A stretch of DNA of 64,000 bases from Prevotella corporis DSM 18810 = JCM 8529 (GCF_000430525.1 NZ_AUME01000008.1:33075-97074), one strand, 5' to 3'; shown: positions 8,465 to 18,173, counted from the first letter of the stretch. Numbers and translations: made by a program. The notes: a model not told the origin generated them from the sequence alone.

Positions 8465-9619
8465 ATGAACGGCAACACGAAACAGGACAATCCAAAAGAC
8501 AGCACGGGCTTCTCACAAGCCCGAAAGGGAGCAGACACGAAGCTATTCCTCTCCTTTATTCTCAAGGAGTCGCGCCACATACTGCGCGACAAGCGCACTA
8601 TGCTGGTTCTTTTCGGAATGCCCGTCGTGCTGATGCTGCTCTTCGGCTTCGCCATCTCCACGGAAGTGAAGAACGTAAGGACAGTTATCGTGACGGCCTC
8701 GATGGACAACCAGACACAGAAACTTGTGAACGCACTCGACGCAAGCGAGTATTTCATTGTCACAAGTCAGGTGGGTACGCCCTCGGAAGCTGAACGACTG
8801 ATACGCAATCAGGAAGCCGACATCGCCGTTGTCTTTGCCCCCGACTTCGCCAGCAGACAATCCGGACTGCAAATCATCACCGACGGAGCCGATCCCAATA
8901 TGGCTCAGCAATACAGCAACTACGCAGCGATGACGATGGCCCAGCACATCGGCCGCGAAACGGACACTCTGGCAAGTCCGTCGGTCGTCAACACAAAGCT
9001 GCTCTACAACCCACAGATGAAGAGTGCCTACAATTTCGTGCCCGGTATCATGGGAATCCTGCTCATGCTCATCTGCGCTATGATGACGTCTATTAGCATA
9101 GTGAAGGAGAAGGAACGAGGAACGATGGAGGTACTGCTCGTCAGTCCCGTGCGACCACTCATGATCATCATCGCCAAGGCTATCCCCTACATGGCGCTGG
9201 CCTTTGCCATCCTCGTGACAATCCTCATCATGGCCCGCTTCGCCCTGCACGTTCCTATCACGGGAAGTTTATTTTGGATTATCATTGTGTCAACCATTTA
9301 TATCGTTATGGCACTGTCACTTGGGCTTCTTATCTCAACCATTGCTAAAACACAGCTGACCGCTCTTTTGGTCTCAGCTATGGTTCTGATGATGCCGAGT
9401 CTGCTTCTGAGCGGAATGATTTATCCAATAGAAAGCATGCCACCGCTTCTGCAGTGGGTTTCGGCAGCGATGCCACCGCGTTACTACATCTCCGCCATGC
9501 GCAAGCTGATGATCATGGGTGTCGATATTGGCAGTGTGCTGCAAGAACTCGCCGTGCTCACCGCCATGACCGTGGTTTTTCTTACCGTGGCACTGAAGAA
9601 ATTCAAGGTAAGACTTTAA
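8465..9619 (+). CDS. ABC-2 type permease (YbhS-like)
   Basis: This 384-residue inner membrane protein has one N-terminal membrane helix (around LVLFGMPVVLMLLFGFAIS), a large extracytoplasmic domain (about 65-185) and five C-terminal helices. The segment IVKEKERGTMEVLLVSPVRP is the conserved coupling motif of ABC-2 permeases. It forms the transport path with the permease encoded 61 nt downstream, driven by the double ATPase upstream. The substrate is unknown; the E. coli relatives export cationic drugs. The start at 8465 follows the ATPase stop by 80 nt. Confidence 0.9.
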   Translation: MNGNTKQDNPKDSTGFSQARKGADTKLFLSFILKESRHILRDKRTMLVLFGMPVVLMLLFGFAISTEVKNVRTVIVTASMDNQTQKLVNALDASEYFIVTSQVGTPSEAERLIRNQEADIAVVFAPDFASRQSGLQIITDGADPNMAQQYSNYAAMTMAQHIGRETDTLASPSVVNTKLLYNPQMKSAYNFVPGIMGILLMLICAMMTSISIVKEKERGTMEVLLVSPVRPLMIIIAKAIPYMALAFAILVTILIMARFALHVPITGSLFWIIIVSTIYIVMALSLGLLISTIAKTQLTALLVSAMVLMMPSLLLSGMIYPIESMPPLLQWVSAAMPPRYYISAMRKLMIMGVDIGSVLQELAVLTAMTVVFLTVALKKFKVRL

Positions 9620-9620
9620 C

Positions 9621-9694
9621 GCCATTCACGCATTAGAAAAGGAACAACGACAGAACCAACCACCATTCACGCATTAGAAAATGAGCAACGACAA
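9621..9694 (+). repeat. Imperfect 41-nt tandem duplication at a start codon
   Basis: The block CCATTCACGCATTAGAAAA followed by ACAACGAC-like sequence occurs twice, offset by 41 nt (from 9622 and from 9663). Only the second copy carries the ATG (9681) used by the next permease; the first has GGAACAACGAC in the same place. It looks like a local duplication of the ribosome-binding region. Confidence 0.7.
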
Positions 9695-10844
9695 ACAATA
9701 CAACACCAACGGGCAGCAAAGGGCCTTGCAATCGCCTGCCAAGAAAGCGAGAGGACTGAAACTTCTGTTAGCACTGCTGACCAAGGAGTTCATCCAAATA
9801 CGCCGCAACCCTTTCCTACCCCGTCTCATCATGATCTTTCCCATCACCTCCATGTGCGTGATGCCGTGGGTTCTGAACATGGAAATCAAGAACATCAAGG
9901 TGGATGTGATAGACAACGACCGGTCGGTCATGTCGCAACAGCTCGTCCACAAGATTGAGGCGAGCAAATATTTCATATTCAACGGTCAGGAAACGAGTTA
10001 CGAGGAGGCGATGAAAGACATCAAGAGCTCAGATGCCGACATGCTGATGGAGATTCCTCCCCACTTCGAACGTGACCGTATGGCCAACGGCAACCCACAG
10101 ATTCTGATTGCAGCCAATGCCGTCAATGGTACAAAAGGCGCACTGGGAACCACCTATCTGAGCAGCATCATCAGCCAGCACGTCACCCCCGAACTGTCGG
10201 CCATCAACGCAAAGATCTCCACGCTCTACCTCTACAACAAGAACCTGAACTACAAACTCTTCATGATTCCTGCCCTCATGGCCATGCTCATTATGACCCT
10301 CTGCGGGTTTCTGCCCACACTCAACATCGTCGGCGAAAAGGAAAGCGGCACCATTGAGGCCATGAACGTCACCCCAGTGAGCAAGAGTGTGTTCATTCTT
10401 GCTAAGCTCATTCCCTACTGGATCATGGGACTGGTGGTCATCTCCTTGTGTTTCATCCTCTCGTGGCTCCTCTACGACATCACGTCGGCAGGCAATCTCG
10501 CCCTGATCTATCTGCTCGTGGCCCTGCTCTCCTTTGTTTTCAGCGGTCTCGGCCTTGTTATCTCCAACTATAGCCACAACATGCAGCAGGCTACCTTCAT
10601 GATGTGGTTCGTCATTATGATAATGATGCTCATGAGTGGACTGTTCACCCCCGTGCGGTCGATGCCCGACTGGGCCTTCAAGACGACCTATCTCAACCCG
10701 ATGCACTACTTCATCGATGCCATCCGCACCGTTTTCGTCCGTGGAGGCGACTTCAACAGCATTGCCAATCAGGTGCTTGGCCTCGGCATTTTCGCCGTAG
10801 TGCTTGATCTTTGGGCCGTGTTCAGCTACAAGAAGAACCACTGA
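9681..10844 (+). CDS. ABC-2 type permease (YbhR-like)
   Basis: A 387-residue relative of the upstream permease, with the same plan: an N-terminal helix (LIMIFPITSMCVMPWVLN), an extracytoplasmic domain, five C-terminal helices and the coupling motif GEKESGTIEAMNVTPVSK. It should form the heterodimeric membrane channel with the preceding permease. It is the last gene of the efflux operon; a strong hairpin terminator follows 71 nt after the stop codon. Confidence 0.9.
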   Translation: MSNDKQYNTNGQQRALQSPAKKARGLKLLLALLTKEFIQIRRNPFLPRLIMIFPITSMCVMPWVLNMEIKNIKVDVIDNDRSVMSQQLVHKIEASKYFIFNGQETSYEEAMKDIKSSDADMLMEIPPHFERDRMANGNPQILIAANAVNGTKGALGTTYLSSIISQHVTPELSAINAKISTLYLYNKNLNYKLFMIPALMAMLIMTLCGFLPTLNIVGEKESGTIEAMNVTPVSKSVFILAKLIPYWIMGLVVISLCFILSWLLYDITSAGNLALIYLLVALLSFVFSGLGLVISNYSHNMQQATFMMWFVIMIMMLMSGLFTPVRSMPDWAFKTTYLNPMHYFIDAIRTVFVRGGDFNSIANQVLGLGIFAVVLDLWAVFSYKKNH

Positions 10845-10915
10845 TTCCACCAACTATCGTCATTATCCACACACGGACGACGTGCGGAGCCATCACGACA
10901 AGGGCATAAAACAAA

Positions 10916-10954
10916 AATGCCAAGCCACAGTTTTGCGGCTTGGCATTCTCTTTT
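10916..10954. terminator. Bidirectional rho-independent terminator
   Basis: AATGCCAAGCC (10916-10926) pairs perfectly with GGCTTGGCATT (10937-10947) and is followed by CTCTTTT. An A-rich stretch before the stem gives a T tail on the other strand too. It sits between the efflux operon and the convergent small gene at 11023. Confidence 0.85.
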
Positions 10955-11022
10955 GTTGATGCAAAAAGGGCGGATTCATCGCAGCGAGAAGGGCTGACGC
11001 TCACCCGAAGCGGAGAAAAGAC

Positions 11023-11256
11023 TCAATGATTGCAAATCTTGCTGGAATCGACAGTGAAGGCATCTTGCTGCGAGGGCATGAATTTCCCGCGCTCTTCGAG
11101 GAAGTCAACAAGCTCGGCGGCTGTGAGTCCCTCCACCGAACAGGTGTAGAAACGCTCATTGGGGCCAAACTTCTCGATGATTGCCTTCACCAGACTCTCC
11201 TTTGTCGTGTAACTGTTGCCCTCCATCATGTGGAGAACGTCGTGTCCATGTGTCAT
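11023..11256 (-). CDS. YecH-family small metal-binding protein
   Basis: This 77-residue protein aligns well from memory with E. coli YecH: the start (THGHDVLHMM) with two histidines, FGPNERFYTCSVEGLTAAEL in the middle, a KF.PSQ segment, and the ending SSKICNH. The His/Cys residues at both ends and centre are the proposed metal ligands of this family. Function is not established; the family is described as putative metal-binding. It stands alone between the efflux operon (convergent) and the O-acetylation genes. Its own promoter is not clear. Confidence 0.85.
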   Translation of the reverse strand: MTHGHDVLHMMEGNSYTTKESLVKAIIEKFGPNERFYTCSVEGLTAAELVDFLEERGKFMPSQQDAFTVDSSKICNH

Positions 11257-11377
11257 ATTTTTTCCTTTCTTTTTATGATGATTGATTATCTAATGAGATT
11301 GAAAATCCTTTACATTTCTATTCTTTCTATCTACCTATGTAAACCGCTGAAATTCAATAGGATAAATTTTTGCCTTA

Positions 11378-11464
11378 CAAAAGTCAGCTTTCATTGTGCG
11401 ATGGCTGACCTTTCACCGTGCAAAAGATGACCTTTCGCAATGCCAAAGCTCATTAATCGCCAGC
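11378..11464. repeat. 22-nt repeat array 2 (4 units, first 21 nt)
   Basis: Units begin at 11378, 11399, 11421 and 11443. Cores are AAAAGTCAGCTTT (one base short, making this unit 21 nt), GGCTGACCTTT, AAAAGATGACCTTT and a decayed CAAAGCTCATTAA. The array lies between the YecH-like gene start and the MBOAT gene end. The rest of this 272-base gap is AT-rich with nothing recognisable. Confidence 0.8.
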
Positions 11465-11528
11465 CAATGGTGAAAAAATCTTGACACGACAGGGTGCTTT
11501 TCAGCGGATTTTTTCGCCCATTCCATCG

Positions 11529-13085
11529 TTAAAACTGGAAGTAAATGAATGGCTGAATTTCGGAGCTTTTCACCTGCATGATGATGAACACCACCACGGT
11601 GATGGCGATTGCCGAGCCGACAACACCACCTTTTTGCAGCAGACGCACAAAACGGTCCTGCCAACTGTCGGGCAACCAGTGTCCAATCATGGCCAACAGC
11701 ATGAGAATGAACACATAACGGTAGCTGAAAAGCACGTCGGGCATGACATGGAGGTTGAACTTTCCGACCATCTGCCGCACCATCAGCCACACGCTTTCAA
11801 AGTCCTTGCAGCGGAAAAACAGCCATGAGAAACATAGAACGTGGAAGGTGACGAACACGGAGACGAACCGTCGGATGCCCGTGGGATGGTAGTGGCGGTC
11901 GTGACCGAGCACTGTCTGCGACCAGAACTTATGGATGCAGACCAAAAGACCATGCAACATGCCCCAAACGACGAAGTTGAGCGATGCGCCATGCCAGAGT
12001 CCGCATGCCGTCATGGCCAGCATCTGATTGAGATACATGCGCCAACGTCCATGGCGGTTGCCCCCTAACGAGATATAAACATAGTCGCGAATCCACGTTG
12101 ACAAGGATATGTGCCATCGACGCCAAAAGTCGCTCATTGAGTCGGCTTTGAACGGAGCGTTAAAGTTCATCTTTAACTTGAATCCCAGTAAGAGGGAAAT
12201 TCCGATTGCCATATCCGAGTAGCCAGAGAAGTCGCTGTAAATCTGAATGCAATAGCCATAGATGCCCAGCAAAATCTCACCCCCTGAGAACAAAGTCGGG
12301 TTGTCGTAGATTCGATCGACGAAGTTTTGCGAGATATAGTCGGATATTACGGCCTTTTTGAGTAGTCCTACCATGACGAAATAGACACCAAGGGCAAACA
12401 TTTCCGACGTTATCTGCAAGGGCTTGCGAGTCTGCGGATGGAAGTCGGCTGCCCTTTCGATTGGTCCTGCCAGCAGTGTCGGGAAGTAACTCACATAGAA
12501 GGCATAGTCTAGCAGACTGTCCATGGGCTTCATCTTGCCCCGATACACGTCGATGACGTAGGAAATGCTCTTGAAAGTGTAGAAACTGATGCCCACTGGC
12601 AAGAAGATGTCCCACGGTTGGAAATTGTTGCCAATCATTTGGCTCACCATTCCCACAAAGAAGTTGGTGTATTTGAAGTATGCCAGCAGTCCAAGATCGA
12701 TGAAAAGGCTCACCGCCACCCACAGCTTTGCTTTATTGCTACGTGGTATCACTCTGGCAATGAGATAGTCGGATATGGTAACGAGGGCCAAAAGTGCGAA
12801 ATAGAATCCGCTACTCTTGTAGAAGAAGTAATAGGAGAAGAGCGTCACGAAGAGAAGCCGTGAGCTGAACTGTTTCCGAAGCAGAAAATAGACGAGCATA
12901 AAGCCCGCGAAGATAAAGAGGAATGCGCCCGACGAGAAGAGCAACGGTTCCTGAGGATTGTATTGAAGGATGTCGGTTATTCTCGAAAAGTCCAACGAGC
13001 CGAAATAAGCTGACAGCTTGCTGAGGACGAAACTGAAGAAATCAAAAATTGTATCTGTATCCATCGGTATTTTAAATTTCAACAT
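11529..13085 (-). CDS. MBOAT-family membrane O-acyltransferase (AlgI-like)
   Basis: This 518-residue polytopic membrane protein shows the MBOAT hallmarks: a DFWRRWHISLSTWIRDYVY segment and, about 45 residues later, CGLWHGASLNFVVWG with the presumed catalytic histidine near residue 366. It resembles AlgI/PatA-type enzymes that move acetyl groups across the membrane for polysaccharide or peptidoglycan O-acetylation. Its start overlaps the stop codon of the upstream SGNH gene by one base (TAATG), so the two are translationally coupled. Together they resemble AlgI/AlgJ-type pairs. The acceptor polymer cannot be inferred from this region, which has no glycan genes. Confidence 0.92.
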   Translation of the reverse strand: MLKFKIPMDTDTIFDFFSFVLSKLSAYFGSLDFSRITDILQYNPQEPLLFSSGAFLFIFAGFMLVYFLLRKQFSSRLLFVTLFSYYFFYKSSGFYFALLALVTISDYLIARVIPRSNKAKLWVAVSLFIDLGLLAYFKYTNFFVGMVSQMIGNNFQPWDIFLPVGISFYTFKSISYVIDVYRGKMKPMDSLLDYAFYVSYFPTLLAGPIERAADFHPQTRKPLQITSEMFALGVYFVMVGLLKKAVISDYISQNFVDRIYDNPTLFSGGEILLGIYGYCIQIYSDFSGYSDMAIGISLLLGFKLKMNFNAPFKADSMSDFWRRWHISLSTWIRDYVYISLGGNRHGRWRMYLNQMLAMTACGLWHGASLNFVVWGMLHGLLVCIHKFWSQTVLGHDRHYHPTGIRRFVSVFVTFHVLCFSWLFFRCKDFESVWLMVRQMVGKFNLHVMPDVLFSYRYVFILMLLAMIGHWLPDSWQDRFVRLLQKGGVVGSAIAITVVVFIIMQVKSSEIQPFIYFQF

Positions 13086-14476
13086 TAATTACCCATTCGG
13101 CGACCGTAATTCTTCTGTCCAGCCACTATCGACTTGAATATTCGTCCGCTCACGTATTTTCCTCCCTTGTGATTGATGTGCACATAGTCTTTCGAACCCA
13201 TGTCGTAGGAATCGACTATGCGCTTCATTGTGCCTGGTCCGCCCATGGCATTGAGGAGGTTGTAGAAACCCACCTTGCACTCGGCGGCGAGGTTTTCCTG
13301 ATAGCTGACGAGCATTTCGACCTGATGCATGGTACCGTCGGGAGACGATTTCGAGCCTCTGTCGGGCGCACTCACGATGAGAATACTGGTTTGGGGGAAG
13401 GCTTTGCGGAAGTTGTTTACCACGACTCGCATCTCTTCGATGTACTTTTTCAGACGTGGGGCGTCCGATTGCTCGTTGACGGCATTGACACCATACTGCA
13501 AAACAATCAGGTCGTAGGGCCGAACACGGGCGAACTCTGAGAGCATAGCAACGGGCAGCTTGCCCAACGAATGGCCATTGGTGCCGCGCATGCTGAAATT
13601 ATCGATGATTATACCCTCTTTTGCCTCCTGCGACGTACCGAAAAGCACCGCTCCGCCACCTCTGACACTGAGCTGCGCATGGCTCGTGGGTGATGCGCCC
13701 TGCACCACTTGCAGACGAGGCGAGGGCGAAAGTTGGAAGGCGCGCTGCACGTTGCCGTCGAATTTCATCGTAATATCGGCCCCACGGGGAGCACGGAGAT
13801 AGAGTTGGGTGATACGCCACTTACCCGTATGGGGAAATTCGGGCAGTATGAAGGGAGCAAGGCTTATCTGAGCAGGGCCCGAACACGTGTAATAACGCTC
13901 CGCAAGGCCAGCCAGCGCAACATCGTAGCTTTTGCGCTTCATGACCATATGTTCGACAAGACCAGTGAATTTGTGGGTGACGGTGTGCTTGTACTGGTTC
14001 AGCTCGTTGCCGGCATCGAGCCATCCTACACCCCATCCTCCGTACTTTTTCTGCAATTCCTCACGAAGGTGTTCCAACAGGACATCGCCCTCGATGAAAG
14101 AGTCGCCGTAATAGGCGATGCGCACTGGGCATCCGTTGGTGATTCCTTTGGCAAGATTGTTTATTTTCTCGTAGAATGCGTCCATTCCACCAGCCTTTCC
14201 GCCCGAAAAGTCAACAATGGGCTCCGTTCCCTTTGGCCACGACTCCTTGAAGCTGACCAACCGCCCATCCTTGTCTTTGAGCTGGGTCGCCTTTGGCTGA
14301 GCGGGCCTTGGCAACACGTCCTGCAACGTGGTCTGTTGTGGCGACAAGTCGCTGAGAATGTTAATCTCACGCAACTCCGTTCCAGCGATCTTTATCTTCG
14401 GAAGAAAATGGAGTAAAATTAAAAACACAATGACCAACACCGTCAGTAACAGCGTTTTATAAGTCTTGTCATTCAT
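13085..14476 (-). CDS. SGNH/GDSL hydrolase-like protein, partner of MBOAT
   Basis: The 463-residue protein has one N-terminal membrane helix (LLLTVLVIVFLILLHFLP) and an extracytoplasmic SGNH domain. Block I is IAYYGDSFIEGD near residue 120 (catalytic Ser), a block resembling LIVLQYGVNAVNE supplies the oxyanion asparagine, and the C-terminal HINHKGGKYVSGRIF supplies the catalytic histidine. Such proteins act with MBOAT acyltransferases as the periplasmic transfer step of O-acetylation. The pair is encoded as a two-gene operon with a one-base overlap. An insert of about 190 residues between blocks probably forms a carbohydrate-binding-like beta domain, as in related proteins of this phylum. Confidence 0.87.
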   Translation of the reverse strand: MNDKTYKTLLLTVLVIVFLILLHFLPKIKIAGTELREINILSDLSPQQTTLQDVLPRPAQPKATQLKDKDGRLVSFKESWPKGTEPIVDFSGGKAGGMDAFYEKINNLAKGITNGCPVRIAYYGDSFIEGDVLLEHLREELQKKYGGWGVGWLDAGNELNQYKHTVTHKFTGLVEHMVMKRKSYDVALAGLAERYYTCSGPAQISLAPFILPEFPHTGKWRITQLYLRAPRGADITMKFDGNVQRAFQLSPSPRLQVVQGASPTSHAQLSVRGGGAVLFGTSQEAKEGIIIDNFSMRGTNGHSLGKLPVAMLSEFARVRPYDLIVLQYGVNAVNEQSDAPRLKKYIEEMRVVVNNFRKAFPQTSILIVSAPDRGSKSSPDGTMHQVEMLVSYQENLAAECKVGFYNLLNAMGGPGTMKRIVDSYDMGSKDYVHINHKGGKYVSGRIFKSIVAGQKNYGRRMGN

Positions 14477-14558
14477 CTTTTAATGTTGAATTAGCAACAA
14501 CAAATATTTAAATAATGTATTCCCGTCTTGTCAGTGGTTAGTCCAGAGCCCCAAGTCC

Positions 14559-15176
14559 TTAGATTTCCTTCAGCGACTTGTCAAGCAAATCCACTCCTCT
14601 TGATGTGCATATACCTCTTATATAAAAGAGCATGAATGTTCGGAGCAGCTCCTTGAAATTATATTTTTTATAGAGATAATTGCTCATAATGAACTGTACG
14701 GATGCGTCTGCCACCATTACCACCAAATCGAAGTTGATGTCTGTTAGGAAGTAACCTTCATCAATACCACGTCGTATGAAATCCTGCGTCTCCGCTCCCT
14801 GACATTTGCGGCGCTTTCTGAAGAACTCTAACAGCTTGGGATATCGCTGCATGTCCTCAAAGAACACAGGATAGATTCTGCTAATCTCCTCTGCTTTCTG
14901 CTTGAAAAACAGGATAATGATGTCGATTACGTTCGTTCCCGGCACGTCCAGTCTCTTCATTTTCTGCCTGTTTGCCTCATCACTGTGTTGCAAAACCTCC
15001 AGCAACAGGTCTTCCTTGTCCGCGTAAATCTCATAGACGGTGCGCTTCGAAATCCTCAAGCGTTTGGCAATATCATCCATTTTCACCTTTCTGATTCCGT
15101 GTTGGTAGAACATAGGCGTCGCTGCCTCTAAGATTTTTTCCTTCAGATCTGACCTGTAACTGTTTCCTGTCTGCAT
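14559..15176 (-). CDS. TetR/AcrR-family transcriptional regulator
   Basis: The 205-residue protein begins with a TetR-type DNA-binding domain (about 10-60): KEKILEAATPMFYQHGIRKV, then DDIAKRLRISKRTVYEIY with the recognition helix, and the K.DLL motif after it. The rest is helical and would bind an unknown ligand and form the dimer. It is divergent from the malic enzyme gene, 145 nt apart, so it could control itself and perhaps that gene; many TetR genes in this phylum, however, sit next to unrelated genes. The gene is not obviously in an operon with the SGNH gene downstream (82 nt). Confidence 0.92.
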   Translation of the reverse strand: MQTGNSYRSDLKEKILEAATPMFYQHGIRKVKMDDIAKRLRISKRTVYEIYADKEDLLLEVLQHSDEANRQKMKRLDVPGTNVIDIIILFFKQKAEEISRIYPVFFEDMQRYPKLLEFFRKRRKCQGAETQDFIRRGIDEGYFLTDINFDLVVMVADASVQFIMSNYLYKKYNFKELLRTFMLFYIRGICTSRGVDLLDKSLKEI

Positions 15177-15259
15177 ACTAGCTGCGGAGATGATGAATAT
15201 TTAGACGCAAAATTATAAAAAATCTTTTATATTCTCCTACTTTTTAAAGTATTATTTAT

Positions 15260-15267
15260 TAACTTTG
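15260..15267 (+). promoter_or_regulatory. -7 element upstream of malic enzyme gene
   Basis: TAACTTTG (15260-15267) fits the -7 consensus, giving a leader near 48 nt. A second candidate, TAGATTTG at 15303-15310, is too close to the ATG at 15322 to leave more than a few bases of leader. Confidence 0.45.
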
Positions 15268-15321
15268 CACATACTATATATATCTGTGCAGATAATAATT
15301 GTAGATTTGTTTAAATAAATT

Positions 15322-17610
15322 ATGGTAAAGATAACGAAAGAGGCGGCGCTGGAATATCACCAGAACGGCCGTCCGGGTAAGATTGAAGTGACACCAACAA
15401 AGCCCCACAGCACGCAGACCGACTTGAGTTTGGCCTACTCACCAGGGGTAGCTTACCCATGTCTTGAGATTCAACAGAATCCCGATGAGGTATATAAATA
15501 TACAGACAAAGGAAACCTTGTGGCCGTCATCACCAACGGAACGGCAGTTCTGGGCCTTGGTGACATAGGAGCCATGAGCGGAAAGCCAGTGATGGAAGGC
15601 AAAGGCTTATTGTTCAAAATCTATGGAGGTGTCGATGTGTTCGATATCGAGGTCAACGAGACCGACCCTGACAAGTTTTGCGAGGCGGTGGAGAAGATTG
15701 CGCCCACGTTCGGTGGCATAAACCTTGAGGATATCAAAGCTCCTGAGTGCTTTGCCATAGAGGAGCGGCTTAAACGCACACTCGACATTCCTGTAATGCA
15801 CGACGACCAGCACGGAACGGCCATCATTTCGGCCGCCGGACTGAAGAATGCGCTTGAGGTTGCTGGCAAGAAGATTGATGATGTGAGACTGGTTGTCAAC
15901 GGTGCCGGAGCCGCTGCCATCTCTTGCACGAAGCTCTACATGGCGCTTGGCCTGAAAAAGGAGAACATTCTGATGCTCGACTCGAAAGGAGTGATTACCT
16001 CCGACCGCGAGAAGCTCACCCCACAGAAGGCGTTCTTTGCCACCGACCGGCGAGACGCTAAGACACTGGAGGAGGCTATGCGTGGAGCAGACGTGTTTGT
16101 TGGGCTTTCGAAGGGCAACATCCTGTCGCAGGATATGATTCGGTCAATGAACGACAATCCCATTGTTTTCGCTTTGGCCAACCCCGTTCCCGAAATATCT
16201 TACGAGGACGCACTTTCCGCACGCCCCGACGTACTGATGGCGACTGGACGCTCAGATTATCCGAACCAAATCAACAATGTCATCGGATTTCCGTACATCT
16301 TCCGCGGAGCGCTCGACGTACATGCCAAGGCCATCAATGAGGAAATGAAGCTCGCAGCTGTACATGCCATCGCCGATCTTGCCAAACAGGCCGTTCCCGA
16401 CATAGTGAACGAGGTCTATCACGTGAACGAATTGACTTTCGGACCTAAGTACTTCATTCCCAAACCTGTCGATCCACGGCTGATTACCGAGGTGAGCATG
16501 GCCGTGGCGAAAGCTGCCATCGACAGTGGCGTGGCCAGAACTGCCATCACTGATTTCGAAGCCTATCGCAATAACTTAAGGCAGATGCTCGGACAGGAAA
16601 CCAAACTGACACGACACCTCCATGCCACCGCAGCACGACACCCCCAACGCGTAGTGTTTGCTGAGGGAGCACACCCGAATATGCTGAAGGCCGCTGTTCA
16701 GGCCAAACAAGAGGGAATCTGCCAACCCATCCTTCTGGGCAACCCCGACCGTCTTCGCCGTGTCGCCAACCGAATGAAGCTCGACCTTTCGGACATTAGA
16801 ATCATCGACATGCGGGCCGATAACGAACAGAAACACCGCGCAACCTATGCCAAACACTTGGCGGAGAAAAGAGCACGGCAAGGTTTCACCTTCGAAGAGG
16901 CCTACGACAAAATGTACGAGCGCAACTATTTCGGCATGTGCATGGTGGAAAACGGCGACGCTGACGCATTCATCACAGGCCTGTACACAAGGTACAGCAA
17001 CACCATACGTGTGGCAAAGGAGGTCATCGGCATACGCCCTGAGTACGAGCATTTCGGAACGATGCACATTCTCAACACCAAACGCGGAGTTTACTACATC
17101 GCCGACACGCTCATCAACCGACATCCAGATGCCGGAGTGCTCACCGACATAGCGAAATTGGCCGCCAGCTCGGTGAAGTTCTTCAACGACAAACCGAACA
17201 TCGCCATGGTTTCCTACTCCAATTTCGGAACCGACACCACTGGATCGCCACAACGCGTCCATGAAGCCGTGGAAACCATGCAACGAGAGTTCCCCGACCT
17301 GGCCATCGACGGTGAGATGCAAGTGAACTTTGCACTCAACAGGAAGCTGCGTGACGAGAAGTATCCGTTCTCAAGACTAAAGGGAAAGAACGTGAACACA
17401 CTGGTGTTCCCCGATCTGTCGTCGGCCAACAGCGGCTACAAACTGCTGCAGGCGCTCAGTCCTGACACAGAGGTGATTGGACCGATACAGATGGGACTCA
17501 ACAAGCCTATTCACTTTACCGACTTCGAATGCTCGGTGCGCGACATCGTGAACATCACCGCCGTGGCGGTCATCGATGCCTATGTAGAGAAGATTAAGAA
17601 CAGAAAATAG
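15322..17610 (+). CDS. maeB: NADP-dependent malic enzyme with phosphotransacetylase-like domain
   Basis: The 762-residue length and two-part build match MaeB: a malic enzyme module (about 1-425) followed by a phosphotransacetylase-like module (about 430-762). Malic enzyme motifs include [44 protein letters not shown] and the Rossmann segment [13 protein letters not shown]. The C-terminal part ([17 protein letters not shown]) resembles phosphate acetyltransferase but is regulatory in the E. coli enzyme. The reaction is malate + NADP to pyruvate, CO2 and NADPH, linking the C4 pathway to pyruvate. It is transcribed alone and ends at a strong terminator. Confidence 0.94.
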   Translation: MVKITKEAALEYHQNGRPGKIEVTPTKPHSTQTDLSLAYSPGVAYPCLEIQQNPDEVYKYTDKGNLVAVITNGTAVLGLGDIGAMSGKPVMEGKGLLFKIYGGVDVFDIEVNETDPDKFCEAVEKIAPTFGGINLEDIKAPECFAIEERLKRTLDIPVMHDDQHGTAIISAAGLKNALEVAGKKIDDVRLVVNGAGAAAISCTKLYMALGLKKENILMLDSKGVITSDREKLTPQKAFFATDRRDAKTLEEAMRGADVFVGLSKGNILSQDMIRSMNDNPIVFALANPVPEISYEDALSARPDVLMATGRSDYPNQINNVIGFPYIFRGALDVHAKAINEEMKLAAVHAIADLAKQAVPDIVNEVYHVNELTFGPKYFIPKPVDPRLITEVSMAVAKAAIDSGVARTAITDFEAYRNNLRQMLGQETKLTRHLHATAARHPQRVVFAEGAHPNMLKAAVQAKQEGICQPILLGNPDRLRRVANRMKLDLSDIRIIDMRADNEQKHRATYAKHLAEKRARQGFTFEEAYDKMYERNYFGMCMVENGDADAFITGLYTRYSNTIRVAKEVIGIRPEYEHFGTMHILNTKRGVYYIADTLINRHPDAGVLTDIAKLAASSVKFFNDKPNIAMVSYSNFGTDTTGSPQRVHEAVETMQREFPDLAIDGEMQVNFALNRKLRDEKYPFSRLKGKNVNTLVFPDLSSANSGYKLLQALSPDTEVIGPIQMGLNKPIHFTDFECSVRDIVNITAVAVIDAYVEKIKNRK

Positions 17611-17630
17611 CCACCAAGACGCATCTACCG

Positions 17631-17675
17631 AAAGGGATTCGTGGGACACCCGTCCTATGAATCCTTTTCTTTTTC
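17631..17675 (+). terminator. Rho-independent terminator of malic enzyme gene
   Basis: A 16-bp stem (17631-17646 with 17653-17668, three G-T pairs) has a 6-nt loop and runs into TTTTCTTTTT. Confidence 0.85.
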
Positions 17676-17765
17676 AGCACCATCACGGCGGAGTCTGCGT
17701 CGGACGGAAAGGGAGAACGCACGACAATCCCGCATCCAAGCATCAATACATGAGCCACCGCCTGG

Positions 17766-17853
17766 CAAAAGGTAAGCTATCACACTGCAAAAGGTAAGGA
17801 ATGACAACGCCAAAGGTGAGCTTTTGAGAGCCAAAACCTATCACATTGAAAAC
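17766..17853. repeat. 22-nt repeat array 3 (4 units)
   Basis: Units at 17766, 17788, 17810 and 17832 all keep the same orientation (AAAAGGTAAGCTAT, AAAAGGTAAGGAAT, CAAAGGTGAGCTTTT, AAAACCTATCACA); later parts of units 2 and 4 are decayed. It follows the terminator of the malic enzyme gene. Confidence 0.8.
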
Positions 17854-17961
17854 CAGACAGTTATAAAAAGTACTAAATATGCTTCTCCGACAATGCCATT
17901 TTGCTGCCTCAACCACATGCCACGCAGTAGCACCGATAAGTCCGAAGAGCAGCCAAACAAG

Positions 17962-18100
17962 AAAAATCCCAGTCAGACATCGCGTCTAACTGGGAATGTT
18001 AGTAATGCTAATTTTTAATGAATTTACGTATATCCTAAATTCACAATCTGATTGTACAGGACCCTTTACCAATAAATTATTTAACCGTATAACCTTAATT
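17962..18100 (-). ncRNA. Candidate small RNA divergent from lrp
   Basis: A minus-strand promoter with both elements (TTTG 18138-18135, 20 nt, TACCTTTG 18114-18107) predicts a start near 18100. A strong terminator ends it: CCCAGTTAGAC and GTCTGACTGGG pair (17994-17968, one mismatch) around a 5-nt loop, followed by ATTTTTC. The transcript would be about 140 nt and has no convincing reading frame of any length, so it is best read as a small non-coding RNA. I do not recognise the family. Its promoter region is shared with lrp, transcribed the other way, which makes a regulatory link possible. No expression evidence is available. Confidence 0.6.
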
Positions 18101-18106
18101 GCACTG

Positions 18107-18138
18107 CAAAGGTAAGCAAAAGAATGATTACAGGCAAA
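18107..18138 (-). promoter_or_regulatory. Promoter of the candidate small RNA
   Basis: TTTG and TACCTTTG on the minus strand are separated by exactly 20 nt. The -33 box lies 3 bp from the -33 box of the opposite lrp promoter, so a bound regulator could affect both. Confidence 0.65.
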
Positions 18139-18141
18139 TGT

Positions 18142-18173
18142 TTTGCTTAATTAAGTAAATTATACTACCTTTG
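18142..18173 (+). promoter_or_regulatory. Promoter of lrp-like gene
   Basis: TTTG (18142-18145), 20-nt spacer, TACCTTTG (18166-18173): both consensus elements at the expected distance. The expected leader is about 48 nt. Confidence 0.7.

Noticed and set aside
8543..10853. Long minus-strand frames (235 and 274 residues) opposite the permease genes
   Set aside because: They are His/Asp-rich shadows of the membrane protein genes, with no promoter or family features.
10863..10871. DnaA box TTATCCACA as part of an origin
   Set aside because: It is a single copy next to a terminator, without a cluster of boxes or an AT-rich unwinding region.
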